DNA from: Dermacentor variabilis
Taxonomy: Eukaryota > Arthropoda > Arachnida > Ixodida > Ixodidae
DNA length: 64,000 bases
NCBI RefSeq assembly: GCF_050947875.1
Contig: NC_134576.1
Span: forward strand, 51,376,255 to 51,440,254
Direction of reading: 5' to 3'
Shown here: positions 55,165-64,000 of the stretch, in pieces
How the letters are laid out: the number at the start of each line of letters is the position of its first letter
Position numbering within the stretch: the first letter of the stretch is position 1
Notes under the pieces: generated by a model
Told to the model about the DNA's origin: nothing
Seen by the model: only the letters and a program-made list of their open reading frames with translations
The model's database searches: none
Translations under genes and position numbers: made by a program

Positions 55165-55960
55165 TTACCCGGCCCTGTCCTGCGTCCACCGATTCCAACT
55201 AGCAGCTGCGAATTTCCTAATTTCATCGCCCCACCTAGTCTTCTGCCGTCCTCGACTGCGCTTCCCTTCTCTTGGTACCCATTCTATAACCCTCATAGTC
55301 CAACGGTTATCTAACCTGCGCATTATATGACCTGCCCAGCTCCATTTTTCTCTCTTTATATCAATTAGAATATCAGCTATACCCGCTTGCTCTCTGACAC
55401 AAACCGCTCTCTTTCTGTCTCTTAACGTTATGCCTAGCATTCTTCGTTCAATCGCTCTTTGCGCGGTGGCTAATTTGTTCTCAAGCTTCTTTATCAGTCT
55501 CCAAGTCTCTGCCCGATATGTCAGCACCGGTAAAATGCACTGATTGTACACCTTCCTTTTCAATGATAATGGTAAGCTTCTAGTCAGAAGCTGACAATGT
55601 CTGCCGTATGCAATCCAACACATTTTTATTCTTCTATGAATTTCCTTCTCATGATGAGGGTTCCCTGTAATCAATTCACTTAGGTAAACGTACACCTTCA
55701 CAGAATCTAGAGGCTGACTGGCGATCCTGAACTCTTGTTCCCTTGCCCAGCTATTCATCATTATCTTTGTCTTCTGCATGCTAATCTACAACCCCACTCT
55801 TGCACACTCTCTGTTAAGGTCGTCAATCATTTTTTATAACTCGTCTGCAGTATTGCTGAATAGAACAATGTCGGCAAACCGAAGGCTGCTGAGATATGCG
55901 CCTTCGATCCTTACTCCTAAGCCTTACCAGTTTGATAGCTTGAGTGAGTGTGTGAGTGAA
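55165..55960 (-). pseudogene. RTE reverse transcriptase, C-terminal part
   Basis: From about 55910 the minus strand encodes LGVRIEGAYLSSLRFAD-IVLF. The catalytic FADD box has lost one Asp codon. A stop and a frame change follow, then the long frame 55779-55165. That frame has YVYLSELITGN, HHEKEIHRRIKMCWIAYGRH, LPVLTYRAETW, RAIERRMLGITLRDRKRA, KWSWAGHIMRRLDNRW and RGRQKTRWGDEIRKFA. These are the conserved post-RT motifs of RTE/BovB-like LINEs. The protein would drive target-primed reverse transcription, but the active site is damaged. Confidence 0.88.
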
Positions 55961-55961
55961 A

Positions 55962-56745
55962 ACATTGCTGAGCTCTAGTAATTGTTTTTCTGCGGCTGGA
56001 GCGCGCATTCTTCAAGGTAGTCTTCCTCCTTGTGCCTTCTCCGGAGGTATTCGCCCACTGCTTCGTCCGCCCTCTATCGCAGTGGTCGGCTGCCCTCAGT
56101 CCAGAGCTCCGCTGGCCTCTGCTGTCCGTCCTGCACGCCGCACTAGACCTAGCTGGTCTTCGCAGCGGTCGCTGGACAGCAGTTTCTCCTATTGCTCCGC
56201 TCTTGGGTGCGATATGATTGGGACTACATCAGTTTGTTGACATGCCCATGTTATGCGGTGTAATGTGGGTTTCCCATTGCACCATGGACATTTGTCCTTA
56301 TATAACGTGGGGTGCATTTTACTTAGCACCTTGAGGTTAGGGTACGACCCTGTTTTTAGTTGTCTCCATGCGACAACTTCTTCCCTGCTAAGGGACTTGT
56401 GTATGCGGCGGGGTACCGCTTCCTGCTGCCTCTGCAATTGTCTATCATGGCCGAGTACTCTCGGGGACAGGCGTGGGTTCCTCAAGGCTGTCGACGTTGG
56501 ACGCTCGGTGGTTAGTGGTCTCTCAAGATACCTTGCCCGCCTCTTGGTTCCCTGCCACCCCCGTGTGTCCCGGTACCCATACGATCTTGTGTCCTCGAGC
56601 TTCGGTCCTCGAGATTTCCCGTGTCCGCTCAACCTAGCCGAGTCTCTGGAGGAGAGCTCGGCCTGTGGCTGTCTGCTGTAGTCTGCACAATTGGACCGTG
56701 AGTTGTGCTTCCCTTAGTTTTGCGAACGTGTTCTGCAGTCTCAGG
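55962..56745 (-). mobile_element. I-type LINE 3' fragment inside the RTE
   Basis: The minus strand encodes IVWVPGHTGVAGNQEA (RNase H closing motif), then RRIHKSLSREEVVAWRQLKT and the zinc region CPWCNGKPTLHRITWACQQ. A 3' UTR follows. The segment separates KGVRQGDTIS...EEVSKHLN from LGVRIEGAYL of the RTE RT, so it was inserted into that element. Only the last 0.8 kb is present, as expected for a 5'-truncated LINE copy. Confidence 0.82.
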
Positions 56746-56746
56746 G

Positions 56747-56939
56747 CTAGGAGTTTTTCGGTTGAGGTGTTTTGATACTTCTTCCAAGCACGCAGTGAAT
56801 AGCTAGCATTAGAGATATTGTGTCTCCTTGTCTGACCCCTTTCTTTAGAGGTATCTTCCTACTTTTCTTTTGCAGAATTAAGGTAGCTGTGGAATCTCTG
56901 TAGATACTTTCCAGGGTACTTACGTAAACGGTCTGTAAT
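56747..56939 (-). pseudogene. RTE reverse transcriptase, middle part
   Basis: It contains LESIYRDSTATLILQK and KGVRQGDTIS, RT motifs upstream of the catalytic FADD box. A frameshift then moves the expected FTACLEEVSKHLN into another frame. Confidence 0.82.
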
Positions 56940-57773
56940 CCATGAGTGCCACATGCGTGCCCTATTCTGAGACGACAGAATAGTGTATCATTTCGTCGTG
57001 TTTTCGCTGTGGAGCACCGGGAACCCAACCGTGGTTTGATTACGTGGAGCTTATTTGTTTCAGCGTCTCAAAAGCGCTGCCAGTGGGATTCAGAGAAGGA
57101 TGGTCCGACTGCTGCATAAAAAACGCCGTCATGTGACTTAGAAGCGTCAGATTAAAACTTTATGCACGAGTACTTCGACTGTAATTCTATGAAATGTATT
57201 CGAGTATGTGTCACTGGGGCGTGTTTTGTCACCTCTACGAATGTGTATCGCATTCTACGAGCTGCCAGTGCGCCGGCTGCAGTGGCTTCGCTGGGACCTT
57301 CAGGTTATGCACAAGGAATGGAACTCCCATTTTATCAGAAAGCTTTCTTACGCGCAGAGAGAATAGCTCCTTGTCGGTTATTAAACAGCTTTGCAGATGT
57401 CACGTCATTTATCGACATAAGAGGGATGGTCGCGGTTTGCGTTAACTTTCAGAAAGTACATGAAACTCGAGTACGATCTTTGAAGATGAAGCGACCACTT
57501 ATTAGCTTCAACGTAGCGACTCTCTACAGGACTTGTCCTGAAGGCCCCTATCGCCAAGCGGATGCCTAGGTGGTGCACAGGGTCAAACATATTCAAGGCG
57601 CTTGGACAGGCAGATTGAGACGCTCTGGCCCCATAGTCTAAGCGTATACGTCTGAGACTTTTGTACACATCCATCAGACACTTTCTGTCGCCACCCCATG
57701 TTGTACATTGAAAACATACTGTCAGAAGTGCCTTATGTGTGTCGGTGTGTCGGTTTTTATTCATGTCATACAT
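56940..57773 (-). pseudogene. LINE ORF2 remnant (post-RT and RNase H)
   Basis: The frame 57773-57405 reads TTWGGDRKCLMDVYKSLRRI, DPVHHLGIRLAIGAFRTSPV and SLHLQRSYSSFMYFLKVNA, the region after the RT in Jockey/I-clade ORF2. Further on, in another frame, SDASKSHDGVFYAAVGPSFS marks the start of RNase H. After a deletion, LHVIKPRLG and CRLRIGHACGTHG mark its C-terminal part. Endonuclease and RT are absent. Confidence 0.78.
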
Positions 57774-57779
57774 GATTCA

Positions 57780-58693
57780 ACTTCCGGAGTAGAGCTCATA
57801 CATACTTTCAAGGTAGCTCTAAGCTCGGCAATATTAAAAGTACAGTTGTACGGTAGGTTTGGTCTGCATGTACTGTTGATTGGCTTAAGTTCTACTACTT
57901 GCTTGTATTTAAGGAATGATTCTGGGTAGCTTATGGAGCTTGAGGCACGCTCAAAGTGTATGCCAAAGCAGTCGGCCTGGTCTTCCAAGGTATTCCGTTG
58001 GTCATTATACTTGGCACAAGTCAGCCGGTCTCGAAAGTTCTGTGATCTGTGGCCGAACCTTTGGCACTTGAAGCATCTGAGAGAATTCCGCACGTATGGC
58101 CTAGCGCGAAGTTGGATATACCCGCCTCGATGGACTCGAGCAGGACACTTGATCCGAAAACGAGCACCAGGTGCTTAGTTAGGATTTTTTTACCGTCGCG
58201 CCTCATCTTAATCCGTTTAACGTTTACGACATTCTACTCACTGAAACCCTCCAAGAGTTCTGCCTCAGTCAGCTCCAACAAATCTGAGAATCATCTCTGA
58301 TTCTGAGACTCATCTGAGACAACGCCGGGGATGGTGTTCATAGTACGGTACGGGTTTACTGTTACTTGGAAGTCTTCAAATGAAATTAGATTAGGCAGCT
58401 TTTCATACTCTTTCTGATCGCGGAGCTCCAAAAGGAGATCCCCACTTGCCGTCCTCGATGCTTTGTACCCTGGACCAAAAACTTCTTTCAGAGACTTTGA
58501 CACAAGACAAGATGAAATTGTTCTTACTAGTTTTTCTGGTTTTTTAGAATGGATCGCATGAAATCGAGGAAAATTCTGTATTTAGCGTCCAAAAAAACTG
58601 GAAGACATCTTCGGTGCGCCCTCGTTTATTAGGGGGATCAAAAGGTTTGGGGAAAGCGCTGTCCGTTAGCATAGTGGGGTTTTCGGCAGCCAT
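57780..58693 (-). pseudogene. LINE ORF1 (Gag-like, CCHC)
   Basis: It starts at the ATG at 58693 (MAAENPTMLTDSAFPKPFDP). Further pieces are KEVFGPGYKASRTASGDLLL, FQVTVNPYRTMNTIPGVVSD and the zinc knuckle CFKCQRFGHRSQN. Other expected Cys are changed, and stops lie near 58545 and 58290. ORF1 proteins of this clade bind the LINE RNA and carry it to the nucleus. The N-terminal half and the knuckle region are easily recognised; the frame is broken at least three times. Confidence 0.8.
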
Positions 58694-59427
58694 GCCAACC
58701 ACCCACCACTGAGCCCAACGCGGGGACGGGACAGAGGTTCCTGCAAGAGAAGCGCTGCCAACGCAAGCTGTATATCGCTGCTATAACCAAATACAGCATA
58801 ACCAAGACTGGTTAGCCACACAAGGTTAACCCTTGCCGCCGGGAAGCTTGAAAGCGATGATAAGCATAAAGAATAAGACAAGAAAAATAAAAAGGCGAGA
58901 GAGAAAGATTGGAGAGGAGGGCAGGAAAAGGCGACTGCCGATTTCCTCCAGGCGGGTCAGTCTGGAGGTGCCGTCTGTGTGAAGCAGAGGCCAAAGAGGT
59001 GCGTTGCCTACACCGTGGTGCCTTAAAGGTCCAAACACCTGGCATCGGCTCAACCACCAGGATACCTCTTTCCCCCGGCGCGGCTAAGCCGCGCATGGCT
59101 ACATGCGGGAGTTTCCAACCCTCTTGTGCTTGGCTACGAGCTGTCGAAACACACCAAACGCCTGCTGACGCAGACGCCCCTGCGGGGACACAGCATTTTA
59201 TACGAACATTAGAGCATTGCACGAAAGTAATATGAGGCGGTAACGTACATATTAGAGAAATGAGAGAAGATGCAGTTCTTTCAGTAAACAATGCAGAAAA
59301 GTAGCCACTTCAATGCCATAGGATAAAAAGACAAGACTAATAAGCAAAATAATGAACTTATCAATGAAAGAGCAAGCAGAACGCATATAACCAGAAAACA
59401 AAAGAAAAGGCATGCATTTTGCTGAAG

Positions 59428-60620
59428 TTAGGCAGTGGAACATATACTTATGAGCTGGCGGAATTTATCACGATTCGTTTCGGAGACGATGGAACCAGGA
59501 AGAGCGTTCCATAACTGAATGGCACGAGGAAGCGCCGACCAATTGAATGCGTAGGTGTTACCGTAGACACGCTTGAAGCTGAGGCGATTATGTAATCTGC
59601 GGGATGTACAAGGTGCGACTTCAAGCCGTAAGGAAGATTTTCTAGCTGCATGAACGTATCTGCGAAGTAATGAAAAGAGTGCAAAATCATGTCGAGTACT
59701 TAAGGGCGGAAGTGAAATATCAAGTTTTATTTTTGAGGTGCTTGAGTCGTAGGTAGTATTGTAAGCATAAGCACATATAGCGGTAACGTGATATGTCCAG
59801 AAAAGCCTTGGTACAAGATTAATGAATAAGTACTTGTATGAAGTAGCTGGAAAAATTGGGTTATTATTTATGTGACATGGGAAATTAGAGATCGAGTGTT
59901 TATGAGTGAAATACATTACTTTGCGTTTACATGAGTTTAGAATCATTAACCCAGTGCTACACGCATCTAAGATAAACTCAAGGTCGTTTTGAAGGAGGAG
60001 GTGGTTATCGGGGCAAATTAAACGGCGGTAAATAATGCAGTCGTCTGCGAACACTCGCATTCGGGATACTAAGTTATTAGGAAGATCGCTAATGTATATT
60101 AAAAATAGTAGCGTCCAAAGAACGCTTCATTGTGGTACGCCGGAAGTGATATAGAAAAGGGGTTCAGAAAGATTGTTAACGATGGTAAGCTGTCGACAAT
60201 AAGAAAGAAAGTACCGAAGCCAACTTAGCGTCAGTGAATCTAATCTTAGTGCATTTAGCTTTGAAATCACGCGGCAATAGGCTGCGTGATCAAACGCATT
60301 GTAAAAGTCGAGGAAGATGCTATCAATCTGTACATTATGGTCCATGTCCAAACGCAGACCAGTTGCGAATTCTACAAGCTGTGTCTCACATGACAACCTT
60401 TTCTTGAACCCGCGCGAATTCTTAAAAAAGAAAAGTAGTTTGATCACAGATGGTTGTACACGTCAGAGGCAGATATATGGTCGAACATTTTAGGACAATT
60501 ACATGTTAGAGACATTGGCCGGTAGTTATTTGGTGAATATCTGTCATCGTTTTTGAATATGGGAACTACTTTCACAGTCTTCCAATCTGACGGGAGCTCT
60601 CGTGAAGCTAGTCACTGTCT
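59428..60620 (-). pseudogene. CR1-like LINE reverse transcriptase
   Basis: RT motifs run in order: WKTVKVVPIFKND and NYRPMSLTCNCPKMF (about 60590-60490), then IDSIFLDFYNAFDH with the first catalytic Asp. SWLRYFLSYCRQLTIVNN leads to SGVPQ, a TGA just before 60127, and an in-frame continuation to RVFADDCIIY, where the catalytic FADD is intact. The frame proceeds to the terminal domain (FNWSALPRAIQLWNALP, DKFRQL) and stops at 59428. A single stop codon (where Gly of VPQGS is expected) interrupts 340 codons. Frameshifts occur further upstream. Confidence 0.87.
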
Positions 60621-61299
60621 GTGGATGTGATATAATATTTTGTTACAAGTCATAACGGTGTTGTTCTTTTGACTTTCGGAATTAATCTCATCGGCGCCAC
60701 AAGAATTAGTTAACATTGTTCACAAGAGATAGAATGCCGTAGAGAGTAATGTAGATGGGCGTCATGTACTGATAGTCCAAATTGGGAACATCAGGGAGGG
60801 TGGAGTGATCTTCTCTAAAGGAAACTCATTGTATGGAAGGGTCACGTGGTCGCTACCATGTAAAGAAATGTGATTAGTGTCGCAGTTCGGAGAGATGATC
60901 TTCCAAAACTTTTTAGGGATAGATTTGAGCAGAGGTGGAAGTTCATGTGAAAAATATTTATCTTTAGCACGGCATAAAGCAGAGTTCTATTTTCTTAAAA
61001 ACTGATTGTATTTTTCCCAGGCCGATGGGGTATCCAATCGTTTAGCACTTCTGCACACGCGTTTTTTTTTTTTATTTCGAAGTCGTCGAAGGAAATTGGT
61101 GAACCAAGGGTTTTATTTATCATTGGATATTTTTATCACTAGGGTGTGCTGGTTTACTAATGAACGTAATTTGTCTCGAAATAGTACCCAGTTTTCCTCG
61201 GCCGTTCTTTTGTAAAAGAAAGAAGCGCATTGTTGAAAAATAAAATTCTAGGTCAGCATTAATGGTAGTATAGTCACCTTTGTTATAGTTCTAATTGTT

Positions 61300-62220
61300 C
61301 TTATTTTACCATTCCTGTATGTGGTAACGGAATATTAATGGTAAATTGGAGTAGATTATGGTCGCTAAAACCATCTAATTATGTTATTTGCTTAACTCTT
61401 TCCCGGTTGGTTGTGTCAGTACTAAATCCAAGGTGTTTGGACCGCGAGCGGGTTGCTTGACAATCTGGGAGAAGTTAAATTAATAAATTCTAATGACACT
61501 CGTCAGGTATAGGGGTTAGCTTTGCCCAGTCGATGTGCGGAAAATTAACATTCCTCAAAAGATAGATTACATCCGCGGGGTAGGCCTTAATTGTGTCACC
61601 AATATTTGTGCGTAGGTCGGTGACAAAGGTTTGATATGGATCAGTAGGAAGATAACAGGCACCAACGAGTGCTTTCGTTGAACGGCTTAGACAGGTGGCG
61701 CAAACGATCTCGAGATTTGAGCCTGACTTAACGTAATCAGATTTAATAATGTTTTTTTATCGCTAGGATGACCCGCCGTGGTTGCTCAGTGGTTATGGTG
61801 TTGGGCTGCTGAGCACGAGGTCGCGCGATTGAATTCCGGCCACGGCGGCCACATTTCGATGGGGGCGAAATGCGAAGACTCCCGTGTGCTTAGATTTAGG
61901 TGCACGTTAAAGAACCCCAGGTGGTCGAAATTTCCGGAGTCCTCCACTACGACGTGCCTCATAATCAGAAAGAAGTTTTTGGCACGTAAACCACATAATT
62001 TAATTTCTTTTTAGTCGCAAGGATGACGCCACCATGTCGACTGTCGAAGCAGTCATGCCCGTATGTATTGTAAGATCGCGACGGGGGAAAAATCCATTAT
62101 CAGAAATATCTAGATGCAGCCAGGCTTCGGTGATAATGACTATGTCAGAATTGGTTTCACCGAGGAAAGGAGAAACTTTTTCATGCTTTGGTATTAGACT
62201 TCGGATGTTAGTAAATTATA
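61300..62220 (-). pseudogene. CR1-like LINE endonuclease, split by SINE
   Basis: Before the SINE, NIRSLIPKHEKVSPFLGE and IVIITEAWLH give the N-terminal motifs of an APE-type endonuclease, which nicks target DNA to prime reverse transcription. After the SINE, GGVILATDKNII, PDVIYLL-like and QPARGPNT..LD segments continue the fold with several frame breaks. Confidence 0.65.
61773..62014 (+). mobile_element. SINE with tRNA-like head and 13-bp target duplication
   Basis: The head CCGCCGTGGTTGCTCAGTGG...GATTGAATTCC...CCACGGCGG has A and B boxes and a closing acceptor-like stem. The body includes GTGCACGTTAAAGAACCCCA and GTGCCTCATAATCAGA and ends in AATTTAATTTCTTTTTAG. TCGCTAGGATGAC (61760-61772) and TCGCAAGGATGAC (62015-62027) flank it, with one mismatch in 13. 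Other copies lie at 53453, 51561 and 36477. Confidence 0.9.
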
Positions 62221-62279
62221 ATGATATTGGCGATGTAATGGGAAAAGATCGTGATTCTTGACGGTCGTGAGTCTACGTG

Positions 62280-62850
62280 CTCCTCTCGTGCTATCTATTC
62301 CACCGCACAACAGTTTACGTGGCAATGTCGTACACATATGTTGTCGTACCCGTGCGCAGCCTATCAACAGATAACTTATACGGGTTGTTTAGTGCCTTAG
62401 CAAATCAGTTTTCTTCTGGCTTGGCGAGTGGTAGACGAGAAGTCTTCGCGTATGGGAAATTACGAGCCTTTAAGCTTACGCGCAGCTCCAAGAGCCTGTT
62501 CTTTGTGTTTAATGAAAGCGAACTTTGCTATGAGGGGCCAGTGCTTGCTTGCATTGTGTTTGCCATATAGTATACGTTCGAGCTGTGTACCAGTTGTGTT
62601 CTTTATTTGCAGCTTTTTCGCGCAAAACTTTATTATTTTCAGCTCCAATGATACCCAATCCTCTGCTGAGTCACCTTGTACACCAAATCGTCGCAGCTCG
62701 TTCTCCATGTACTCGCACCTAGAGGTGATTGTTAAGAGCTGATTAGAAACACCATGCGGAACATTGGTTCTCGCGGCGGAACCGGCCGAGCGCTCCGACG
62801 GTGCGTTTACATCTAGTGGCGTTACTCTTGCGTTAAGAAGTTCGATTTCA
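62280..62850 (-). pseudogene. CR1-like LINE ORF1
   Basis: The minus strand encodes SNQLLTITSRCEYMENELRR, a coiled-coil end. GVQGDSAEDWVSLELKIIKF and TGTQLERI follow, then IAKFAFIKHKEQALGAARKL, the RNA-binding core of L1-like ORF1 proteins (usually RP.I.KF...K). The frame breaks after KLKGS near 62460, and the C-terminal LSVDRLR...YVYD piece is in another frame. Confidence 0.72.
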
Positions 62851-62959
62851 CTCTTCTATAGCGGCTGCTAGCTCCTATTTAGTACTTTTTTAACTCGCAT
62901 GTAGCAGAGCACTGCCTTAGTCAAGCTAGGTTACGTTTACTAGCGCAGCAGCCTCCCCT

Positions 62960-63356
62960 TCGTGCCTGCGGTCTGCGTGCGGCCTCGACCATTTGTTGCT
63001 GGCATGCTTGAGGGCTCTGACGTCACTGCGCGCAAGTGCGTCGTCACGTGGGGCTTTTTCAAAACTCGCGTGCTTTCTTTACAGCCTAGGACGAGTTAAA
63101 ATTAAAACAACTATCATCACCAAAACTAATCATTTGTATATATCTCCATAGGTTCCACAACTTCTACATTGAAAATATTGCGTTTAAATCAATGTTTTAA
63201 ATGCTCATGAATTAATTATTGTAAATAATTGCCTAAGCTATTACAAAAATACTTGGAGTTACTGAGGAGGACAGTGGACAATACTAAATTGATTGCGTTC
63301 TCGTAACTCACCCGGGGAATTCTGAACGTTTGCCTAGACTTACCTGAAACACCCTG
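62960..63356 (-). repeat. Dispersed repeat D, copy 2
   Basis: Read from 63356 on the minus strand it begins TACAGGGTGTTTCAGGTAAG and follows copy 1 (53679-54040) in order to about 62960. No coding content. Confidence 0.75.
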
Positions 63357-64000
63357 TAACTGTACATTGGTAGAGTCGTACTGAACGTTATTTAGAGAAA
63401 GATATAGTCAAAAAGAAAGCTATCAGAAGGCGGGAAACGTACCGCTGTCACCGCCGTGGTCCCGCAGCTGTCCCAGAGCTTACTTACGTATGAGCCGGTG
63501 TTTTGTCCCGCTTCGGCCTTTCCGGACCACGGGGTCGTCCCGAAATGCGTGCCTTGTGCCGTCGAATCAGCTTTTTTTCTCTCATAGGGTGGCACCACCT
63601 TAAAACAGATTCATTCGCCATCCCGGCCCTGCGAAAGCGGATGTCCAGCGAAACTGTTGAAAACCACCCCTACAAATGCTGAGAACCCTTTATTACTTTA
63701 GAGTAATGCTTTATTACTTTAGAGTAATGGTAGTGGTGGTAATTTTGACAGCACCCCGCCCCCCATAGCGATGCGGCGACAACTTTGAAATCAGTTGCTA
63801 GGCTGGTTCTTTTATATACGAAAGGCTAGGGGCGTCACTCCCCACGCCGCAAGCTGCCGTCGGCGCGGCAGCTAGAGCAACAGTAATCTTTACCGGGAAA
63901 CGTATACGCGGAGCGCTAACGTACGTGCTTCACATTCTTATAAAGAGTGCCTTCTCATCAACTATGCGGTTCGGATTATTCTTTTGAGCTTGTTCTTTAT
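63357..64000. other. Unannotated end of window
   Basis: A GC-richer segment with a 22-base direct duplication (CTTTATTACTTTAGAGTAAT at about 63688 and 63710). A 68-codon minus-strand frame at 63598-63392 has no recognisable domain. Confidence 0.45.

Larger units (their letters stand above)
55080..56939 (-). mobile_element. RTE-type LINE 3' part, inserted in the Jockey/I-type LINE
   Basis: The RT frame starts TVYVSTLESIYRDS near 56935 and runs through KGVRQGDTIS. After an inserted LINE fragment it resumes near 55910 and ends at the tail of CAG and CAT triplets (plus strand 55081-55113). Triplet tails are usual for RTE elements. CCATGAGT at 56940-56947 and CATTGAGT at 55071-55078 form a plausible target duplication. 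Confidence 0.8.
54271..59220 (-). mobile_element. Jockey/I-type LINE, deleted and split
   Basis: In order on the minus strand: 5' UTR (59220-58694), ORF1 (58693 to about 57780), an ORF2 remnant (57773-56940), an RTE insertion (56939-55080), then the last part of ORF2 and the 3' UTR (55075-54308) with the (AAAT)n tail. The endonuclease and RT are missing by deletion at about 57775. Confidence 0.82.
59221..62990 (-). mobile_element. CR1-like LINE, nearly full length, split by a SINE
   Basis: In order on the minus strand: ORF1 (about 62850-62280), endonuclease (about 62220-61300, split by the SINE at 61773-62014) and RT (about 60600-59430). A short 3' region reaches the next LINE. Many frames are only lightly broken, so the copy is younger than its Jockey/I-type neighbour. 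Confidence 0.82.

Noticed and set aside
56189..56632. Zinc-finger-like minus-strand ORF as a host gene
   Set aside because: The CPWC...H pattern with the RRIHKSLSREEV motif belongs to the C-terminus of an I-clade LINE.
1..64000. CRISPR arrays, operons, prokaryotic promoters or riboswitches
   Set aside because: The sequence is eukaryotic, with spliced exons and retroelements. The repeat arrays seen lack unique spacers and are minisatellites.

Overview
This is eukaryotic genomic DNA from an arthropod, most likely a hard tick. The evidence is a split twinfilin gene, tRNA-derived SINEs (one resembling the tick family Ruka), and a dense mix of Tigger/pogo, hAT-like, LINE and LTR elements. The species call is inference; the repeat and gene content are read directly. 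There is no bacterial-type gene organisation.

The backbone of the window is one host gene, twinfilin, on the minus strand. I could assemble all eight coding exons by homology and splice sites: 52856-52880, 52359-52436, 52192-52242, 48531-48658, 36719-37051, 28388-28538, 12812-12933 and 4673-4828. They sum to 1044 nt (347 aa plus stop) with every exon phase matching. The gene covers 48 kb because introns 3 to 7 are filled with transposable elements. A CpG-rich segment at about 52.8-53.4 kb is the likely promoter and 5' UTR region.

Intron 7 (4829-12811) holds a 3.1 kb fold-back element with arms of about 0.87 kb and a Tigger element with a nearly complete but dead transposase. Intron 6 (12934-28387) holds a pogo-type MITE, a THAP remnant, a nested hAT-like/LTR complex, an internally deleted Tigger, a second pogo-type element carrying a SINE, and a Ty3/gypsy gag-protease relic. 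Intron 5 (28539-36718) holds a second copy of the hAT-like repeat interrupted by a Tigger relic, plus another Tigger relic. Intron 4 (37052-48530) holds MITEs and a 4.9 kb LTR retrotransposon (41977-46910) flanked by a GTAC duplication and inserted in a MITE. Intron 3 (48659-52191) holds only weak repeats.

Upstream of twinfilin (53-64 kb) is a LINE graveyard, all on the minus strand. A Jockey/I-type LINE is split by an RTE element, which is itself split by an I-type LINE tail. Next to it lies a nearly full-length CR1-like LINE split by a SINE with a 13-bp target duplication.

The most notable item is the LTR retrotransposon. Its 924-codon ORF has a SCAN-like capsid, a CCHC knuckle, a protease and a complete integrase with no reverse transcriptase between protease and integrase. 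An RNase H tail ending in a stop codon follows the integrase. That is the copia-like domain order known from the Gmr1-like branch of Ty3/gypsy elements, here with the RT deleted.
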